From: Methylobacterium indicum
Lineage (GTDB): Bacteria; Pseudomonadota; Alphaproteobacteria; Rhizobiales; Beijerinckiaceae
NCBI RefSeq assembly: GCF_001043895.1
Contig: NZ_JTHF01000015.1
Location: 1-64,000 of the forward strand
Direction: 5' to 3'
Length of the DNA: 64,000 nt
Positions 19,996-28,588 of this stretch are shown one piece after another (position 1 is the stretch's first letter; each line of letters starts with the position of its first letter). The notes beneath the pieces were generated by a model that searched no databases, was not told the origin of the DNA, and worked only from the letters and a program-made list of their open reading frames with translations. Made by a program: the position numbers and the translations under genes.

Positions 19996-21545
19996 ACCTC
20001 TCGGGGCAGAACCGTTACAGCACCGACGAGGTCGTCGACGTGGTGGTGGTCGGTACCGGCGCGGGCGGGGGACCGCTGCTGGCCGAGCTGGCGGCGGCCG
20101 GCCTCAAGGTCGTAGCACTGGAGGCCGGGCCGAACTTCGACCCGGCCGGGTACGGCTTCGACGAGACGCTCGCCGACGAGATCTACTGGACCGAGGAACG
20201 CCTGAGCGGCGGCTCGACGCCGGAGGCCTTCGGCGCCAACAACAGCGGCACCGGTGTCGGCGGCTCGACCCTGCATTGGGGCGCCTTCGTGCCCCGGGCC
20301 GACCCACGCGACTTCCGCCTCAACACCGAGAGCGGCGAGGGCTGCGACTGGCCGATCGACCACGCCGAGCTGGTACCGTTCTACGACCGGGTCGAGGCCT
20401 TCATCGGCACCTCCGGCCCCACGCCCTATCCCTGGGACGAGGCTCGTCGCTTCCCGCTGCCGCCGGTCCTGCGCAACGGGCCGGCCCAGCTGATGGCCTC
20501 GGCCTGCGACCGGCTCGGCATCACCGCGACCGACGCGCCGGCCGCCGTGGTGTCGCGCGACTTCACCGTCGATCCATCGGTGCCGGAGCGCAAGGCCTGC
20601 ATCCATTGCGGCTTCTGCCACCAGGGCTGCCGCACCCGCGCCAAGGCCAGCATGGACGTGACCTACCTGCCGCTGGCGGTGGCGCGGAGTGCCGAGATCC
20701 GCGCGGAGGCCCGAATGCACGGGGTCGAGCGCGACAAGGCTGGGCGGATCACCGCCGTGATCTACCGCAGCGGCGGGCGCGACCATCGCCAGCGTTGCGC
20801 CCACCTGATCCTGTGCGCCGGCGCCGTCGAGACGCCCCGCCTCCTGCTCCACCTCGATCTCGCCACCGGGAGCGGCCAAGTCGGGCGCAACTATATCGGC
20901 CATGTCGCCACGCAGGTCTGGGGGACCTTCGCCGACGAGGTCGGCATGAACCGGGGCTACCCGTCCTCGCTCATCACCGAGGACTACACCCGGCCTGAAG
21001 GGGCGGACTTCGCCGGCGGCTACCTCGTCCAGAGCCTCGGCGTCGAACCGTTGACCTGGGCCAATTCCGTCGCCCGCGGCCGGGGGCTGTGGGGGCCGGC
21101 GCTCACCGACTACCTGCGGCAGTACAACCGCGTCGCCGGCATCGGCATCAACGGCGAGACCCTGCCCTGCGACGCCAACGTCCTGACGCTCTCGCAAGAG
21201 ACCGACGCGCTCGGGATGCGCAAGGCGCGGATCGATTTCGGCTACGGCTCGAACGAAGACAGGCTCAACGCCCACGCCACCAAGGTGATGCGCGAGATCT
21301 GGGAGGCGGCGGGGGCGACGGACATCTGGGTCCTGGAGCGCGTCGCCCATACGCTGGGCACCTGCCGGATGGGGCGGAACCCGGACACCTCCGTGGTCGA
21401 TCCTCAAGGGCGCAGCCACGAGGTCGAGAACCTCTGGATCTGCGACGGGTCGGTCTTCCCGAGTTCGCTCGCGGCCAATCCGGCGCTCACCATCATGGCG
21501 CTGTCCCTGCGCACCGCCGGCGCGTTCCTGAAAGGCACTCGATGA
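19992..21545 (+). CDS. GMC-family FAD oxidoreductase with a four-cysteine cluster
   Basis: This 517-aa protein has the Rossmann dinucleotide motif VVVVGTGAGGGPLLAELAAA near residue 16, a second GMC signature LILCAGAVETPRLLL, and a C-terminal catalytic region with VAHTLGTCRMG and NPALTIMAL. In the middle lies CIHCGFCHQGC, spacing C-x2-C-x2-C-x3-C, suggesting an iron-sulfur cluster as in the large subunit of bacterial FAD glucose/gluconate dehydrogenases. It probably oxidises a sugar, polyol or alcohol and passes electrons onward. No cytochrome subunit is adjacent. It overlaps both neighbours by four bases. Confidence 0.85.
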   Translation: MNLSGQNRYSTDEVVDVVVVGTGAGGGPLLAELAAAGLKVVALEAGPNFDPAGYGFDETLADEIYWTEERLSGGSTPEAFGANNSGTGVGGSTLHWGAFVPRADPRDFRLNTESGEGCDWPIDHAELVPFYDRVEAFIGTSGPTPYPWDEARRFPLPPVLRNGPAQLMASACDRLGITATDAPAAVVSRDFTVDPSVPERKACIHCGFCHQGCRTRAKASMDVTYLPLAVARSAEIRAEARMHGVERDKAGRITAVIYRSGGRDHRQRCAHLILCAGAVETPRLLLHLDLATGSGQVGRNYIGHVATQVWGTFADEVGMNRGYPSSLITEDYTRPEGADFAGGYLVQSLGVEPLTWANSVARGRGLWGPALTDYLRQYNRVAGIGINGETLPCDANVLTLSQETDALGMRKARIDFGYGSNEDRLNAHATKVMREIWEAAGATDIWVLERVAHTLGTCRMGRNPDTSVVDPQGRSHEVENLWICDGSVFPSSLAANPALTIMALSLRTAGAFLKGTR

Positions 21546-22420
21546 CCGACGATCCCCGTGCGGCCTATCCCCGGCCGCCCTTCCCGGGGGCGCAGCAGCA
21601 GCCGCGCCCCGGCCTCACCGGCCCGATGGACCCGGCGCCGGACCACGGCGAGGAATCTTACGTCGGCAAGGGCCTGCTCACCGACAGGATCGCGCTGATC
21701 ACCGGGGGCGATTCCGGCATCGGCCGGGCCGTCGCCATCGCGTATGCCCGGGAGGGCGCCCACCTGGCGATCTCCTACCTCGACTCCGAGGAGGAGGACG
21801 CGCAGGAGACCAAGGCCTGGGTCGAGAAGGCCGGCCGGCGCTGCCTCCTCCTGCCGGGCGACCTGCGCGACGAGGCGCATTGCCGGGCGATCGTGCAGAA
21901 GACCGTGGCGGAGTTCGGCCGCATCGACGTGCTCGTCAACAACGCCGCCGCGCAGGTGGTGAACGAGGGCCTCGACGACGTCACCGCCCACGACGTCGAG
22001 GGCTCGTTCCGCGCCAACGTCTTCGCGATGATCTACCTGGCGCAAGAGGCGGTGCCGCACATGCGGCCGGGCTCGGCGATCGTGAACTCGACGAGCCAGC
22101 AGGCGAAGGTCGCGGATGCGAGCATGCTGGTCTACGCCGCCACCAAGGGGGCGATCAGCACCCTGACCGTCGGCCTGTCGAACCTCCTCGCCCCGAAGGG
22201 CATCCGGGTCAATTGCGTCGCCCCCGGCCCGGTCTGGACGCCGATCCAGCCGATCGTGAAGACGCCGGAGCAGATCGAGCAGCTCGGCGCCGACACGCCG
22301 CTCGGCCGGGCCGGCCAGCCGGCGGAGCTGGCCCCGGCCTATGTGCTGCTGGCCTCGCGGGAGGGCAGCTACATGACCGGCGCGCTCGTGCCCGTCACCG
22401 GCGGGCAGCCGATGCTCTGA
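21542..22420 (+). CDS. Short-chain dehydrogenase/reductase (YghA/YhdF type)
   Basis: This SDR (292 aa) has a 45-residue Pro-rich N-terminal extension typical of the general-stress SDR group. The core then shows TGGDSGIGRAVAIAYAREGA for cofactor binding, NNAA, a catalytic Ser in NSTSQQ, and YAATKGA (YxxxK). It ends in PVTGGQPML. NAD(P)-dependent oxidation or reduction of an unknown substrate is expected. Its ATG overlaps the GMC stop, so the three genes from 18592 likely form one operon. Confidence 0.88.
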   Translation: MTDDPRAAYPRPPFPGAQQQPRPGLTGPMDPAPDHGEESYVGKGLLTDRIALITGGDSGIGRAVAIAYAREGAHLAISYLDSEEEDAQETKAWVEKAGRRCLLLPGDLRDEAHCRAIVQKTVAEFGRIDVLVNNAAAQVVNEGLDDVTAHDVEGSFRANVFAMIYLAQEAVPHMRPGSAIVNSTSQQAKVADASMLVYAATKGAISTLTVGLSNLLAPKGIRVNCVAPGPVWTPIQPIVKTPEQIEQLGADTPLGRAGQPAELAPAYVLLASREGSYMTGALVPVTGGQPML

Positions 22421-22617
22421 CGGAAGGTCAGGGTTTCACCCGGCGGGCTGTCCGGCTGGGTACCCTGCCCTAGCTCCTCCGGTATCGGACGAGCCCGATG
22501 CCGGATCGTCCAACCGCCCCGAAGAAAAGCGCGGGACGGGTCACGAAACCTCGCCGCAGCACCGGAACGGCTGCCCCTCGGCCTCGTTGTTGCGGCAAAT
22601 CCACGGAGATCACCGAC

Positions 22618-23172
22618 ATGGCGGATTCCAAGGGCAAGGCCGGCGAGCCGCGCCAGCACCGCACCCGCAACGACACCGACTCGAACGCCAAGCGCGTCTC
22701 GATCGAGACCCTGAACGCGCGCCTCGCCGACGGCATCGACCTGGCGCTCAACATCAAGCAGGCGCACTGGAACTTGAAGGGCCCGCAATTCATCGGCATC
22801 CACGAGATGCTCGACGGGTTCCGCACCGAGATCGATGATCTCAACGACAAGGTCGCGGAGCGGGCCGTGCAGCTCGGCGCCACGGCGCTCGGCACTGCCT
22901 CGGTCGTCGCCGCCTCCTCGAAGCTCACCCCCTATCCGACCGACGTCTACGCCATCGCCGACCACCTCTCGGCCCTGATCGACCGCTACGCGGCCTACGC
23001 CAACGCCGTGCGCGAGAACATCGACCAGACCGACGAGGCGGGCGATGCCGGCACCGCCGACCTGTTCACCGAGGTCTCGCGCGCGGTCGACAAGCAGCTG
23101 TGGTTCCTCGAGGCCCACGTCCAGGAGCCGACCGGCGCGATGCGCGACGGGGACGGCAAGGGCGCGCGCTGA
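22618..23172 (+). CDS. dps: Dps-family DNA-protecting ferritin
   Basis: This 184-aa protein carries the Dps ferroxidase signature HWNLKGPQFIGIHEMLDGF followed by DDLNDKVAER, with the inter-subunit His, His, Asp and Glu ligands in order. Dps dodecamers bind DNA and use peroxide to oxidise and store iron. A Lys/Arg-containing N-terminal tail of about 25 residues could give non-specific DNA binding. The ATG at 22618 follows CGGAGATCACCGAC. The frame is open to 22498, but that part is not family-like. Confidence 0.92.
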   Translation: MADSKGKAGEPRQHRTRNDTDSNAKRVSIETLNARLADGIDLALNIKQAHWNLKGPQFIGIHEMLDGFRTEIDDLNDKVAERAVQLGATALGTASVVAASSKLTPYPTDVYAIADHLSALIDRYAAYANAVRENIDQTDEAGDAGTADLFTEVSRAVDKQLWFLEAHVQEPTGAMRDGDGKGAR

Positions 23173-23263
23173 GGCAGGGGGATTTCGGGGCCGGCGCTTG
23201 AGCCGGCCCCGGCTTGCAACACCCTCTCCCTTCTGATGACGCTGAAAAACGAAAACGTCGTTC

Positions 23264-23292
23264 GCCTCCCTGTCGATCGGGGAGGCATTTTT
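23264..23292 (+). terminator. Intrinsic terminator after dps
   Basis: GCCTCCC (23264-23270) pairs with GGGAGGC (23280-23286), followed by ATTTTT. It ends the dps transcript before the pair of small membrane-protein genes. Confidence 0.8.
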
Positions 23293-23365
23293 ATACGGAG
23301 AGACGGATATCGACGGCGGAGACGCGATCGGTTACGTCGGGTCATGAACCGATGAGGCAGCCCGC

Positions 23366-23626
23366 GTGTCCAAGGCAGCGCCCGATGCGGCTGAGATCGC
23401 TGCCCGTCGCAAGCATGCAGCGAAGCGCCTGAACGAGCATATCAAGCTGTTCGCGGCCTACGTGAACGCTATGGCAATCGCCGTCGCTGGTGCGGCCATC
23501 ATCGTACCGCTGGTCAATAACCCGAACGCGACCTTGGGGCAGTCGCATCTCTCTTGGTTTATGGCCTCTCTCGGCTTACATTGTATTGGTCACGCGGTGA
23601 TCCGACTTCTGCGCCGGGAGGAGTGA
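23366..23626 (+). CDS. Small two-helix membrane protein
   Basis: This 86-aa protein starts at GTG. Residues 1-28 are charged (RRKHAAKRLNEHIK). Two hydrophobic helices follow, around NAMAIAVAGAAIIVPLV and LSWFMASLGLHCIGHAVI. I do not recognise a family beyond general small-integral-membrane type. The DNA from about 23460 to 23590 is visibly less GC-rich than its surroundings, which could mean recent acquisition. It is followed after 2 bp by another tiny membrane-protein gene, so the two likely act together. Confidence 0.6.
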   Translation: MSKAAPDAAEIAARRKHAAKRLNEHIKLFAAYVNAMAIAVAGAAIIVPLVNNPNATLGQSHLSWFMASLGLHCIGHAVIRLLRREE

Positions 23627-23628
23627 CG

Positions 23629-23772
23629 ATGCCCTGGGATGCCACCCTCGCGATGCTCAGCTTTGCCTTGTTCATCTCGGTGACGGGCCTCGCCACCCTG
23701 GGTTTCGCCGTCTACCGTTTCGAGCGGAAGTACGGCCAGGCGGGGCGCACCGGCACCCCGCCCGCCGAGTAG
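23629..23772 (+). CDS. Very small single-pass membrane protein
   Basis: This protein has only 47 residues: one hydrophobic helix (ATLAMLSFALFISVTGLATL) followed by a basic stretch YRFERKYGQ and a polar tail. GGGAGGAGTG precedes the ATG, a very strong ribosome binding site, which supports real expression. It is 2 bp from the preceding small membrane gene. The function is unknown. Confidence 0.55.
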   Translation: MPWDATLAMLSFALFISVTGLATLGFAVYRFERKYGQAGRTGTPPAE

Positions 23773-23775
23773 CGC

Positions 23776-24327
23776 TTACATCGCCTCCGCGCCGCGCCCC
23801 ATGGCGGCGACGCCGGTGCGCGAGACCTCGACCAGCCCCACCGACGCCATCAGCTTGACGAAGCGGTCGATCTCCTCGGTCGAGCCGGTCAGCTCGAACA
23901 CGAACGAGTTCAGCGTCGCGTCGAGGGTGCGTGCGCCGAAGGCGGCGGCGAGCCGCATCGCCTCGACCCGGTGGTCGCCCTTGCCGGCGACCTTCACCAG
24001 CGCCAGCTCCCGCTCCAGCGAATCGCCCTGAAGCGTCAGGTCGACCACCCGATGCACCGGCACCAGCCGGTCGAGCTGCGCCTTGATCTGCTCGATCACC
24101 GCGTTGGTGCCCGTCGTCACGATGGTGATGCGGGAGATGTGACGGGCGTGCTCGGTCTCCGAGACCGTCAGGCTCTCGATGTTGTAGCCGCGGCCCGAGA
24201 ACAGGCCGGCGATGCGGGCGAGCACGCCGGGCTCGTTGTCGACGATGACCGCCAGGGTATGGCGGTTCACCGGCTCGACGCGGACCGGATCGGGGTAGTG
24301 GGTGTTCATGGCGTTCATCGTCCTCAA
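23776..24327 (-). CDS. ilvN: Acetolactate synthase small (regulatory) subunit
   Basis: This 183-aa protein is the regulatory subunit (IlvN/IlvH) that confers valine feedback inhibition on acetolactate synthase. An ACT domain lies at the N-terminus (TLAVIVDNEPGVLARIAGLF, GRGYNIESLTV). The C-terminal domain includes VHRVVDLT and FVFELTGSTEEIDRFV. An internal ATG five residues in is a possible alternative start. It is 12 bp downstream of the catalytic subunit gene on the same strand. Confidence 0.95.
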   Translation of the reverse strand: MRTMNAMNTHYPDPVRVEPVNRHTLAVIVDNEPGVLARIAGLFSGRGYNIESLTVSETEHARHISRITIVTTGTNAVIEQIKAQLDRLVPVHRVVDLTLQGDSLERELALVKVAGKGDHRVEAMRLAAAFGARTLDATLNSFVFELTGSTEEIDRFVKLMASVGLVEVSRTGVAAMGRGAEAM

Positions 24328-24339
24328 ACCCTGTCCCGA

Positions 24340-26118
24340 TCAGACCAGCATCTTGCCTTCGTCGGAGATGACGTCGCCGAGGTCCGCCCCGGTCTCGCCG
24401 AGGTAGTCCGAGAGCAGCATCTCGTTATGCGCCTTGCCCGACGGGATCATCGGGAAGCAGTTCTCGGTCTTGTCGACGATGCAGTCGAAGATCACCGGCC
24501 CGTCATAGTCCAGCATCTCGGCGATCGCCGCGTCGAGGCTGCCCGGATCCGAGCAGCGGATGCCCTTGGCGCCGTAGGCCTCGGCGAGCTTGACGAAGTC
24601 GGGCAGGCTCTCCGAATAGCTCTCGGAGTAGCGCGAACCGTGCAGCAATTGCTGCCACTGGCGCACCATGCCCATGTACTCGTTGTTCAGGATGAAGATC
24701 TTGACCGGCAGGCGGTACTGCACGGCGGTCGACATCTCCTGGATGTTCATCTGGATCGAGGCCTCGCCGGCGATGTCGATCACCAGGGCGCCGCGGTGGG
24801 CCAGCTGGGCGCCGATCGCCGCCGGCAGGCCGTAGCCCATCGTGCCGAGCCCCCCGGAGGTCATCCAGCGGTTCGGCTCGTCGAACTTGTAGTACTGGGC
24901 CGCCCACATCTGGTGCTGGCCGACCTCCGTGGTGACGTAGGTCTCGCGGTCCTTGGTCGCCTCGTAGAGGCGCTGGACCGCGTATTGCGGCTTGATCGTG
25001 GTGCCCGACGGCCAGTAGCCGAGGCATTCGCGCGCCTTCCAGCCGCGGATCTTCGACAGCCACTCGGTCAGGCGGCCCTGGTCGGGCTCCGGCGTCACCG
25101 CCCGCCACTCGCGCAGCATGTCGGCGAGGACCGAGCCGCAATCGCCGACGATGCCGATATCGGCCTTGACGGTCTTGTTGATCGACGAGGCGTCGATGTC
25201 GACGTGGATCTTCTTGGAGAACGGCGAGAACGCGTCGAGACGGCCGGTGATGCGGTCGTCGAAGCGGGCGCCGATGCAGATCATGACGTCGCATTCGTGC
25301 ATCGCCAGGTTGGCCTCGTAGGTCCCGTGCATGCCGAGCATGCCGAGGAACTGCGGGTCCGAGCCCGGGAAGGCGCCCAAGCCCATCAGCGTCGAGGTGA
25401 CCGGGAAGCCGGTGGCACGGGCGAGCTCGCGCAGCAGCGCCGAGGCCTCCGGTCCGGCATTGATGACGCCGCCGCCGGTATAGAAGACCGGGCGGCGTGC
25501 CCCCGCCATCAGCGCCACGGCGGCGCGGATTTTTTCCGGATCGCCCTGCGTCTGCGGGTTGTAGGTCTTGTGGCTGTTGTCGACCGGGCGGCGGTAGACG
25601 CCGCTGGCGAACTGGATGTCCTTCGGCAGATCGATCACCACCGGGCCGGGCCGGCCGTGCGAGGCGACGTAGAACGCCTCGTGCAGGATCCGCGGCAGGT
25701 CCTCGATCGATTTGACCAGGTAATTGTGCTTGGTGCAGCTGCGGGTGATGCCGACCGTGTCGCATTCCTGGAACGCGTCGGAGCCGATCAGGTGCGTCGG
25801 CACCTGGCCGGTGATGCAGACGAGCGGGATCGAATCGAGCAGCGCGTCGGTCAGCCCGGTGACGATGTTGGTGGCGCCCGGCCCCGAGGTGACGAGCACG
25901 CAGCCGACCTTGCCCGACGAGCGGGCATAGCCCTCGGCGGCGTGCACGGCGCCCTGCTCGTGCCGCACCAGGATGTGCTTCACCGAGTCCTGGTGGAAGA
26001 GCGCGTCGTAGATCGGCAGCACCGCGCCGCCCGGATAGCCGAACAGGGTGTCGACTCCCTGATCCTGAAACGCCCGGATCACCATCTCGGCGCCCGTCAT
26101 GACCTCGCCCGCACTCAT
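24340..26118 (-). CDS. ilvB: Acetolactate synthase large (catalytic) subunit
   Basis: This 592-aa ThDP enzyme condenses two pyruvates to acetolactate, or pyruvate with 2-oxobutyrate, in the first common step of valine, leucine and isoleucine synthesis. Visible are [15 protein letters not shown], the catalytic Glu in [17 protein letters not shown], and the ThDP/Mg region [15 protein letters not shown]. The ATG at 26118 ([17 protein letters not shown]) is chosen; a longer frame to 26208 runs through the leader terminator and is unlikely. It sits behind an attenuator leader and is transcribed together with ilvN. Confidence 0.96.
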   Translation of the reverse strand: MSAGEVMTGAEMVIRAFQDQGVDTLFGYPGGAVLPIYDALFHQDSVKHILVRHEQGAVHAAEGYARSSGKVGCVLVTSGPGATNIVTGLTDALLDSIPLVCITGQVPTHLIGSDAFQECDTVGITRSCTKHNYLVKSIEDLPRILHEAFYVASHGRPGPVVIDLPKDIQFASGVYRRPVDNSHKTYNPQTQGDPEKIRAAVALMAGARRPVFYTGGGVINAGPEASALLRELARATGFPVTSTLMGLGAFPGSDPQFLGMLGMHGTYEANLAMHECDVMICIGARFDDRITGRLDAFSPFSKKIHVDIDASSINKTVKADIGIVGDCGSVLADMLREWRAVTPEPDQGRLTEWLSKIRGWKARECLGYWPSGTTIKPQYAVQRLYEATKDRETYVTTEVGQHQMWAAQYYKFDEPNRWMTSGGLGTMGYGLPAAIGAQLAHRGALVIDIAGEASIQMNIQEMSTAVQYRLPVKIFILNNEYMGMVRQWQQLLHGSRYSESYSESLPDFVKLAEAYGAKGIRCSDPGSLDAAIAEMLDYDGPVIFDCIVDKTENCFPMIPSGKAHNEMLLSDYLGETGADLGDVISDEGKMLV

Positions 26119-26173
26119 CGTCGCGCTCCCGTTCCTTGGTCTCGTCCGCGCTCTCGGATCCGTTTTACGCAAC

Positions 26174-26197
26174 AAAAAAGGGCCCCGAAGGACCCTT
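26174..26197 (-). terminator. Leader terminator (attenuator) upstream of ilvB
   Basis: Read on the - strand, 26197-26190 and 26184-26178 form a GC-rich hairpin with one bulged base, directly followed by six U residues. It lies between the leader peptide and the ilvB start, the position of an attenuator. Confidence 0.8.
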
Positions 26198-26201
26198 GCA
26201 C

Positions 26202-26252
26202 GCGCCACCCTTGGGAAGCCGGGCTATCTCAAGCCCGCCCCGTCGGTGGCGC
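26202..26252 (-). promoter_or_regulatory. Competing stem of the ilvB leader
   Basis: GCGCCACC inside the leader-peptide codons (26252-26245) is a perfect complement of GGTGGCGC (26209-26202) just before the terminator. It encloses a 6-bp hairpin (26237-26232 with 26225-26220). Five further bases can pair across an internal loop and would take the first two bases of the terminator stem. This is the expected place for a ribosome-sensitive switch, but the exact competition needs folding. Confidence 0.5.
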
Positions 26253-26279
26253 TTCCGCTACAATAAGGACCGCACGCAT
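26229..26279 (-). CDS. ilvB leader peptide (branched-chain attenuator)
   Basis: This 16-codon frame encodes MRAVLIVAEAPPTGRA, with Val-Leu-Ile-Val as codons 4-7, exactly the amino acids made by the pathway. It lies 111 bp upstream of ilvB and is followed by alternative stems and an intrinsic terminator. Ribosome stalling on the V-L-I-V codons when these amino acids are scarce would favour read-through into ilvBN. The ribosome binding site is weak. The frame is far below normal gene-finding limits. Confidence 0.75.
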   Translation of the reverse strand: MRAVLIVAEAPPTGRA

Positions 26280-26315
26280 GCTGTGAAAAAGCCTGCCCTT
26301 GAGAGAGTGGCGGGG

Positions 26316-26344
26316 ACCCTACGCGCCTCGACTCGCAGGGTCAA
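26316..26344 (-). promoter_or_regulatory. Candidate ilvBN promoter
   Basis: On the - strand TTGACC (26344-26339) and TAGGGT (26321-26316) are spaced by 17 bp. Transcription would start near 26309, about 30 nt before the leader peptide. Confidence 0.45.
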
Positions 26345-26432
26345 CCGGTTTCGGCGACGGCGGAAAGTACGGGTCCAGAGCAGCGCCCGATCGCGTGGCG
26401 ACCGGGCACGGCTCCAGGGCTTCGATCTCGCC

Positions 26433-26476
26433 GCATTTTCCCTCGACGAACCGGTACCCGCTTCGTCGAAAAATGC
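26433..26476. repeat. Palindromic repeat copy A
   Basis: GCATTTT (26433-26439) and TCGACGAA (26443-26450) pair with TTCGTCGA (26462-26469) and AAAATGC (26470-26476). The unpaired centre contains ACCGGTA-type sequence. A second element of the same design follows 5 bp later. Confidence 0.65.
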
Positions 26477-26481
26477 TCTCA

Positions 26482-26526
26482 GCAGATTTCGCCGAAGTGG
26501 ATACCGGTTCGGCGACAAAAATCTGC
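26482..26526. repeat. Palindromic repeat copy B
   Basis: GCAGATTT (26482-26489) and CGCCGAA (26490-26496) pair with TTCGGCG (26508-26514) and AAATCTGC (26519-26526). Arm order and an ACCGG centre match copy A, but the bases differ with compensating changes. The two resemble a REP-like doublet between the ilvB leader region and bioY. No other gene is seen in 26345-26579. Confidence 0.65.
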
Positions 26527-26579
26527 GACAAAACAATAACCTAAGCGGGCGAAGCGTTGGCCTGCCAACGCAAGTCTGC

Positions 26580-27125
26580 TTAGCGAGCCTGGAGCGTCGG
26601 ATAGGCCCGCCGCACGGCCCGCGCGATCAGCACCACGAGCACCACCTTCACGGCATCGCCCGGCAGGAACCAGGCCGAGCCGATCGCCGCCTTGGCGAGG
26701 TCGATCCGGGCCACCGCGGCGATCCACGGGATGCCGACCGCGTAGGTGAGCACCACCCCGCTGGCGACGAGGATCAGGACTTCCTTCCAGACCGTCAGGG
26801 TCCGCAGGGAGCGCTCGTACAGGTATCCGATCACGAAGGCGGCGACCGGCCACATCAGCACGAAGCCGCCGCCCGGCCCCATGACGATCCCGAGCCCGCC
26901 CCGCCCGCCGGCCATCAGCGGCAGCCCGGCGCAGACCAGGACGACGAACAGGGCGAGCGCCGCCCCGCCGCGCATCGAGCCCGCGAGGGCGCCGGCCAGC
27001 ATCACCCCCATCGATTGCGCGGTGATCGGCACGCCGACGACCGGCAGGGTCACGGGCGGAAACAGGCCGAGGGCGGCGGTGAGGGCGGCAAAGAGCGCGA
27101 CGAAGACGATGTCACGGGTCGACAT
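26580..27125 (-). CDS. bioY: Biotin ECF transporter S component BioY
   Basis: BioY (181 aa) is the membrane substrate-binding component of the energy-coupling-factor biotin importer. It has about six hydrophobic helices and the family pattern ITAQSMGVMLAGALAGSMRG, MAGGRGGLGIVMGPGGGFV and an IPW loop. It is the last gene of bioM-bioN-bioY, 41 bp after bioN. Confidence 0.92.
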   Translation of the reverse strand: MSTRDIVFVALFAALTAALGLFPPVTLPVVGVPITAQSMGVMLAGALAGSMRGGAALALFVVLVCAGLPLMAGGRGGLGIVMGPGGGFVLMWPVAAFVIGYLYERSLRTLTVWKEVLILVASGVVLTYAVGIPWIAAVARIDLAKAAIGSAWFLPGDAVKVVLVVLIARAVRRAYPTLQAR

Positions 27126-27166
27126 GGGTGTCCTTGGACGTCCTGGGAGCGAGGGGGAGGGGAATG

Positions 27167-27775
27167 TCAGTGTCCGGTCCCGTCCGGATCGTAGGAGCGC
27201 GCGTCGATCGCCGCCGCGATGTCGTCGCTCATCTTCAGCATCCGCACCACGACCGGGACGGTCAGCGCCACGAGGCTGCGCTCCAGGCCCCGCGCCCGCT
27301 GCGCCTCGCGCACCTCCGCGGTGATGGCGGCCAGCACCGGAATGAACCGCAGGGTCAGCGCGATGGCGAGGCCGACCTTGGCGGGGTTGACCCCGAGAAA
27401 CCTCAGCCAGGCAAGGCCGCGTTGCAGCGCCTCGATCAGGTCGGCGCTGCGCGTCGTCAGGGTCACGAGACCGGCGAGCAGCACGAGGGCGGCGAGGCGG
27501 GCGGCCACCATCAGACCCGCGAGCCAGCCGTCGAGGGCGAGCTGGACCAGCACGAGGATGGCGAGGATCCAGGCGAGCGGACGCAGCTGGGCGAGGACGA
27601 GGCGGGCCGGGATGCCGGCCACCCCGTAGAGGAGCCCCGCGAGCCCGAGCGCCGCGAGCGCGAGGCCGAGCCGCGGCAGCGCGAACAGGACCGTGCCGGC
27701 GGCGACGAGGCCGAGGATCTTGTGCCCCGGCGGGCAGCGATGGACCGGGCTCGCCCCCGGGACGTACGGGGTCAC
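27167..27775 (-). CDS. bioN: Biotin ECF transporter T component BioN
   Basis: BioN (202 aa) is the CbiQ-type transmembrane coupling protein that links BioY to the BioM ATPase. Several hydrophobic segments precede the coupling helix with [22 protein letters not shown], which contains the Ala-Arg-Gly motif of T components. The GTG at 27775 overlaps the bioM stop (GTGA). The frame extends upstream only inside bioM. Confidence 0.9.
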   Translation of the reverse strand: MTPYVPGASPVHRCPPGHKILGLVAAGTVLFALPRLGLALAALGLAGLLYGVAGIPARLVLAQLRPLAWILAILVLVQLALDGWLAGLMVAARLAALVLLAGLVTLTTRSADLIEALQRGLAWLRFLGVNPAKVGLAIALTLRFIPVLAAITAEVREAQRARGLERSLVALTVPVVVRMLKMSDDIAAAIDARSYDPDGTGH

Positions 27776-28446
27776 GACATCATCGCGATATAGGCCGGCA
27801 GCGCGACCGCGGGGCGGTCGTCGATCACGACCCGGCCGTCCTCGAACACCAGCACCCGGTCGAAATGCTCCAGGAAGGCGAGGTCGTGCGAGACCACGAT
27901 CGCGCGCTGGGAGAGGCCGTCGATGGCCTGCGCGATCCGGCGCTTGTTGCGCAGGTCGAGCAGCGTGGTGGGCTCGTCGAACACGATCACGTCGGGCGCC
28001 ATCGCCAGCACGCCGGCGATCGCCAGCAGCTGCTTCTGCCCGCCGCTGAGGAGGTGGGCCGGGTGGTCGGCGAACTCGTGGAGATCGTAGCGGCACAGGG
28101 CTTCCTCCGTGCGCCGCGCGATCTCGTCCTTCGGCAGGCCGAGATTCTTCAGCCCGAAGGCGAGATCTTCCGCGACCACGGGGAGCACGATCTGGTTGTC
28201 CGGGTTCTGGAACACGAATCCGACCTTGCGGCGCACCGCCTTGCCGTCGCGCCGCGTGTCGAGCCCGTCGACCCGCACGGTGCCGCGGCTCGGCACGAGA
28301 AGGCCGTTCAGCAGGCGGGCAAACGTGCTCTTGCCGCTGCCGTTGCCGCCCACCACCGCGATGCGCCGCTCGGTGAGGTCGAGGGTGAGATCGCGCAAGA
28401 CGGTGCGCTCCCCGAAGGCATGGCCGACCTGCCTGATCTCGATCAC
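27772..28446 (-). CDS. bioM: Biotin ECF transporter ATPase BioM
   Basis: BioM (224 aa) is the ABC ATPase that powers biotin uptake with BioN and BioY. It shows Walker [10 protein letters not shown], the Q-loop [11 protein letters not shown], signature [13 protein letters not shown], Walker [10 protein letters not shown] and the H-loop VSHD. It starts at GTG 28446 and is the first gene of the three-gene - strand operon. Confidence 0.93.
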   Translation of the reverse strand: MIEIRQVGHAFGERTVLRDLTLDLTERRIAVVGGNGSGKSTFARLLNGLLVPSRGTVRVDGLDTRRDGKAVRRKVGFVFQNPDNQIVLPVVAEDLAFGLKNLGLPKDEIARRTEEALCRYDLHEFADHPAHLLSGGQKQLLAIAGVLAMAPDVIVFDEPTTLLDLRNKRRIAQAIDGLSQRAIVVSHDLAFLEHFDRVLVFEDGRVVIDDRPAVALPAYIAMMS

Positions 28447-28588
28447 AACGACACCGCTCCCGCCCGCCCCGGGCGGCCGCGTCTTACCATCTCCGGCGGC
28501 GGCCGACAGGGGTGCGCGGACGGTTTGGAAACTCCGCCGGGCTCCCCTATCTGACGCGGCGGCGGGCTGGTCCGCCGGGGATGGCGCG

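Noticed and set aside
22498-22617. Forty-residue N-terminal extension of Dps
   Set aside because: The extension is Arg/Pro-rich without Dps similarity, and a better ribosome binding site precedes ATG 22618.
23971-26286. A 771-codon + strand frame over ilvN-ilvB
   Set aside because: It is antisense to two enzymes with complete motifs and crosses the attenuator; its composition is unlike a real protein.
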